A stretch of DNA of 64,000 nt from Caenorhabditis remanei (Eukaryota; Nematoda; Chromadorea; Rhabditida; Rhabditidae): NCBI RefSeq assembly GCF_010183535.1, contig NC_071328.1, positions 14,570,001 to 14,634,000 on the forward strand, written 5' to 3'. Of the stretch, positions 62,135-64,000 are shown piece after piece. The notes under the pieces are model-generated. The model did no database searches, was not told the origin of the DNA, and saw nothing but the letters and a program-made list of their open reading frames with translations. Position numbers and translations under genes: made by a program. Each line of letters begins with the position of its first letter. Positions within the stretch are counted from its first letter, which is position 1.

Positions 62135-62567
62135 CAAGTTACACTGAAAAACAAAGTTGACTGGAGTGCGCCCCCGGCCTCTGCCGTTTTTCTGCCCCGT
62201 GCCGGGCTGGTATAGATTTTTTGTTAATTTTCGCGTCTTTTGGAACATTTTCCCGGGCCCGCGGCACACGAATGACGTTTTAAGATCTTATCAGGCTTAT
62301 CAGATTGAAAAAAATAAGGAGGCAGAAAAATTGGACCCACGTGAAATGTTGTTATTCTGATTGAATGGTTAAGTCTGAAAAAATTAAAAAATTATATATT
62401 TGGGAGAAAAAATGAGGGGTAAAGAAATCAAAATAACGAGATTTTACGTGAGTCCAATTTTGTTGTCAGAAAGGTCAATCTGATAAGATCTCAAAATTTT
62501 CCGTATAAAAGAGGGGGAATTCGAGAAGAGAAGTCAGTTTGAAATTCCAATCACTCACTCGAAGAAG
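62135..62567. promoter_or_regulatory. promoter of paralogue 4 with a relic of a divergent half
   Basis: From 62281 the sequence is palindromic: AAGATCTTATCAGGCTTATC and CCCACGTGAAATG on the left, TTTTACGTGAG and TCAATCTGATAAGATCT on the right. This matches the bidirectional promoter of paralogues 2 and 3. A TATAAAA box at 62505 lies 63 bp before the ATG. No gene is left on the minus side; 62135-62280 is repeat sequence. Confidence 0.65.
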
Positions 62568-63334
62568 ATGTCGAACAAACCACCGATGAAATCTTCGATC
62601 GGAATCGCACTCCTTGTCCTCTTCGCTTCTGGTAAGTCCCGTCTTCTCACTTTAAAGGCTCATAACTCAAAAGTGGACGGAGCTACCGAAATGTTGCAAA
62701 CTGGTAAAATAGACAACATTTTCAGCACAATCCGTCGCTGGTGTTAAACGAAACAGCCACAATGTGCTGTGGACATCCGCGAGAAGGTTAACAAGCTCAA
62801 CAAGGAGAGACTCGAAGTGGCTAAAACAGAACAAATAGCTAACATGCATGAGGTGACATGGGACCAAACTCTGGAGAGTAAGCTTAAAAAGATGACATGC
62901 GACGAGAGAGCGTCTTCCGGCTCCGACTATGTCGTTTTTGGTTTCTCCGAGTTAATGGAACTTGAGATAAAAAACAAAGATGACATAAAAAAGCCAATGT
63001 ACCATCCGCTTCAAACCAAGATTGCATGCGGAAAGATAATGTGCAATGACGAATATGTATGTCTTCTGGGACCTAAGTGAGTTTTTTGAAGCAGTCAACT
63101 GTGCTCCATCGAGTTGTTACTAGCCACCAATCAACATATATTTCCAGAAACTCCCCAGTCAAAGAGTTGGATATCAAGCGTGGATCCCCTGGAACTGGAT
63201 GCTCTGGTGGAGATGGATCCAGTGGATTGTGTATGGGAGGTGGTGGTGGTAGTGGTGGTGATGGAAAAGCTGTCTCATCTGCACCCATGCCAATGGCTCT
63301 CTTGTCTCTTGCTCTCGCTCTTATCATGGCATAG
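62568..63334 (+). pseudogene. CAP-like paralogue 4, frameshifted
   Basis: Exons by homology: 62568-62631, 62726-63076 and 63148-63334, with intact splice sites. Exon 1 (MSNKPPMKSSIGIALLVLFA) has six extra N-terminal residues, or starts at the second ATG (62586). After GTGCTG in exon 2 the sequence has two extra bases (TG) compared with paralogues 2 and 3. The expected VLDIRE therefore shifts frame and a stop follows about 23 codons later. Beyond the shift the family frame is open to the end: KERLEVAKTEQIANMHEVTW, MTCDERASSGSDYVVF, YHPLQTKIACGK, CLLGPK, then a Gly-rich linker and APMPMALLSLALALIMA. Total exon length is 602 nt, two over a multiple of three. Either a recent pseudogene or a sequence error; promoter and AATAAA signal (63346) are intact. 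Confidence 0.75.
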
Positions 63335-63345
63335 ATTTTAAATTG

Positions 63346-63351
63346 AATAAA
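63346..63351 (+). terminator. polyadenylation signal of paralogue 4
   Basis: AATAAA 12 nt after TAG, in the same context as in paralogue 3. Confidence 0.65.
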
Positions 63352-63635
63352 TGATTTATTTTTTGATTATTAGTTTTGGTCATCAATTGATTATCTATCT
63401 ACAGCCAAACACTGCATTATTCTTGTAGTTTTGTTGGAGTGAAGTAGGCTTTTTGGCGGATCTTATGTGTCGACGTATTTGTACATAAACTGCAAGACGG
63501 TAAACTGCAAGTGTATGTTAATTAATTTACAGTGCTTAAAACTCTTTCAACTACCAACAAATACCGCATTATTTTCGGCAATTCTGACATACAGTACCGC
63601 TCAATAGGATATGAATTTGAGCCGTTTTCAGTTGA
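63352..63635. other. intergenic, no gene seen
   Basis: AT-rich sequence without recognised repeat or exon. Confidence 0.4.
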
Positions 63636-64000
63636 AATTGGCCAGCTTTGAGAGTGGGTCATAATGATTCTGATTGTCACACCTGGTAGATTTTTAATGG
63701 ATCATACAGATCAAATATAGAGCTTCATTTTTGTAGTTGACAACTTTTTTGTACGGATACTCCATAGAGAGTTATGGCCATTTTAAGACGAAAGCTTAAA
63801 AATCGCACTATTTTGCACTGAAATTGGTCGATTTAAGGGAGAAATTACTTTGTCGATATGTAACTTGCTAGGGAGTGCTCGTACAGGAAAAGTGTCAACT
63901 ACAAAAATGGAGCTCTACATTTGATCTGTAGGATCCAAAAAACACCAACTAGGTGTGACAATCAGAATTTCTATGACACACTCTCAAAGTTGGACAATTT
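63636..64000. mobile_element. palindromic repeat running off the right edge
   Basis: Left arm AAATTGGCCAGCTTTGAGAG, GATTCTGATTGTCACACCT, GATCAAATATAGAGCTTC, TTTTTGTAGTTGACAAC. The right arm is its reverse complement from about 63885 to 64000. The loop contains a second small inverted section. The element is cut by the window end. Confidence 0.8.

Overview
This window is nuclear DNA of a nematode of the genus Caenorhabditis. The evidence is a full-length eIF3 subunit h gene and an Islet-class LIM-homeobox gene that read as the nematode eif-3.H and lim-7 orthologues, short GT-AG introns ending in TTTTCAG, trans-splice-like acceptors just before start codons, and very abundant palindromic repeats. 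In C. elegans both named genes lie on chromosome I (from memory, not checked), so this is probably an autosomal segment of another Caenorhabditis species with repeat-rich introns.

Layout. 1-3.3 kb: AT-rich spacer with two in-frame minus-strand exon candidates of a gene running off the left edge. 3.36-11.9 kb: eif-3.H (+), six coding exons, its introns swollen by a large foldback, a palindromic element nested inside it, a hAT-like MITE and a 2-kb minisatellite. 12.99-14.44 kb: an unrecognised small gene (+) with a signal-anchor exon, five tandemly amplified symmetric exons (60 or 72 nt) and an acidic/lysine-rich last exon. 14.5-29.4 kb: no convincing gene, only mobile-element debris: hAT-like MITEs with 8-bp target duplications, tRNA-like units embedded in palindromic elements, a 1.8-kb foldback carrying two tRNA-like units, and a decayed antisense copy of the amplified-exon region. 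29.5-50.05 kb: lim-7 (+), nine main coding exons plus a phase-compatible candidate alternative first exon at 29.49 kb, with repeat-filled introns. 52.3-56.8 kb: a 5'-truncated CR1-like LINE on the minus strand with an 808-codon open reading frame, and a detached endonuclease fragment. 57.4-63.3 kb: four paralogues of a small secreted, probably GPI-anchored, shortened CAP-like protein, two on each strand. The inner two are divergent around a palindromic promoter, and the outer right copy carries a 2-nt frameshift. The window ends in a palindromic repeat.

How it fits together. eif-3.H is housekeeping translation machinery and lim-7 a developmental transcription factor; nothing links them functionally. 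The paralogue cluster is the accessory part: each copy has a TATA box 63-83 bp before its ATG and one or two TGATAAG sites just upstream, which suggests GATA-factor (intestinal) control. The most unusual signals are the exon-amplified gene, the paralogue cluster with its bidirectional promoter, and the set of MITEs that share hAT-type ends but have unrelated simple-repeat interiors. Family and orthologue names come from sequence recognition without database searches.
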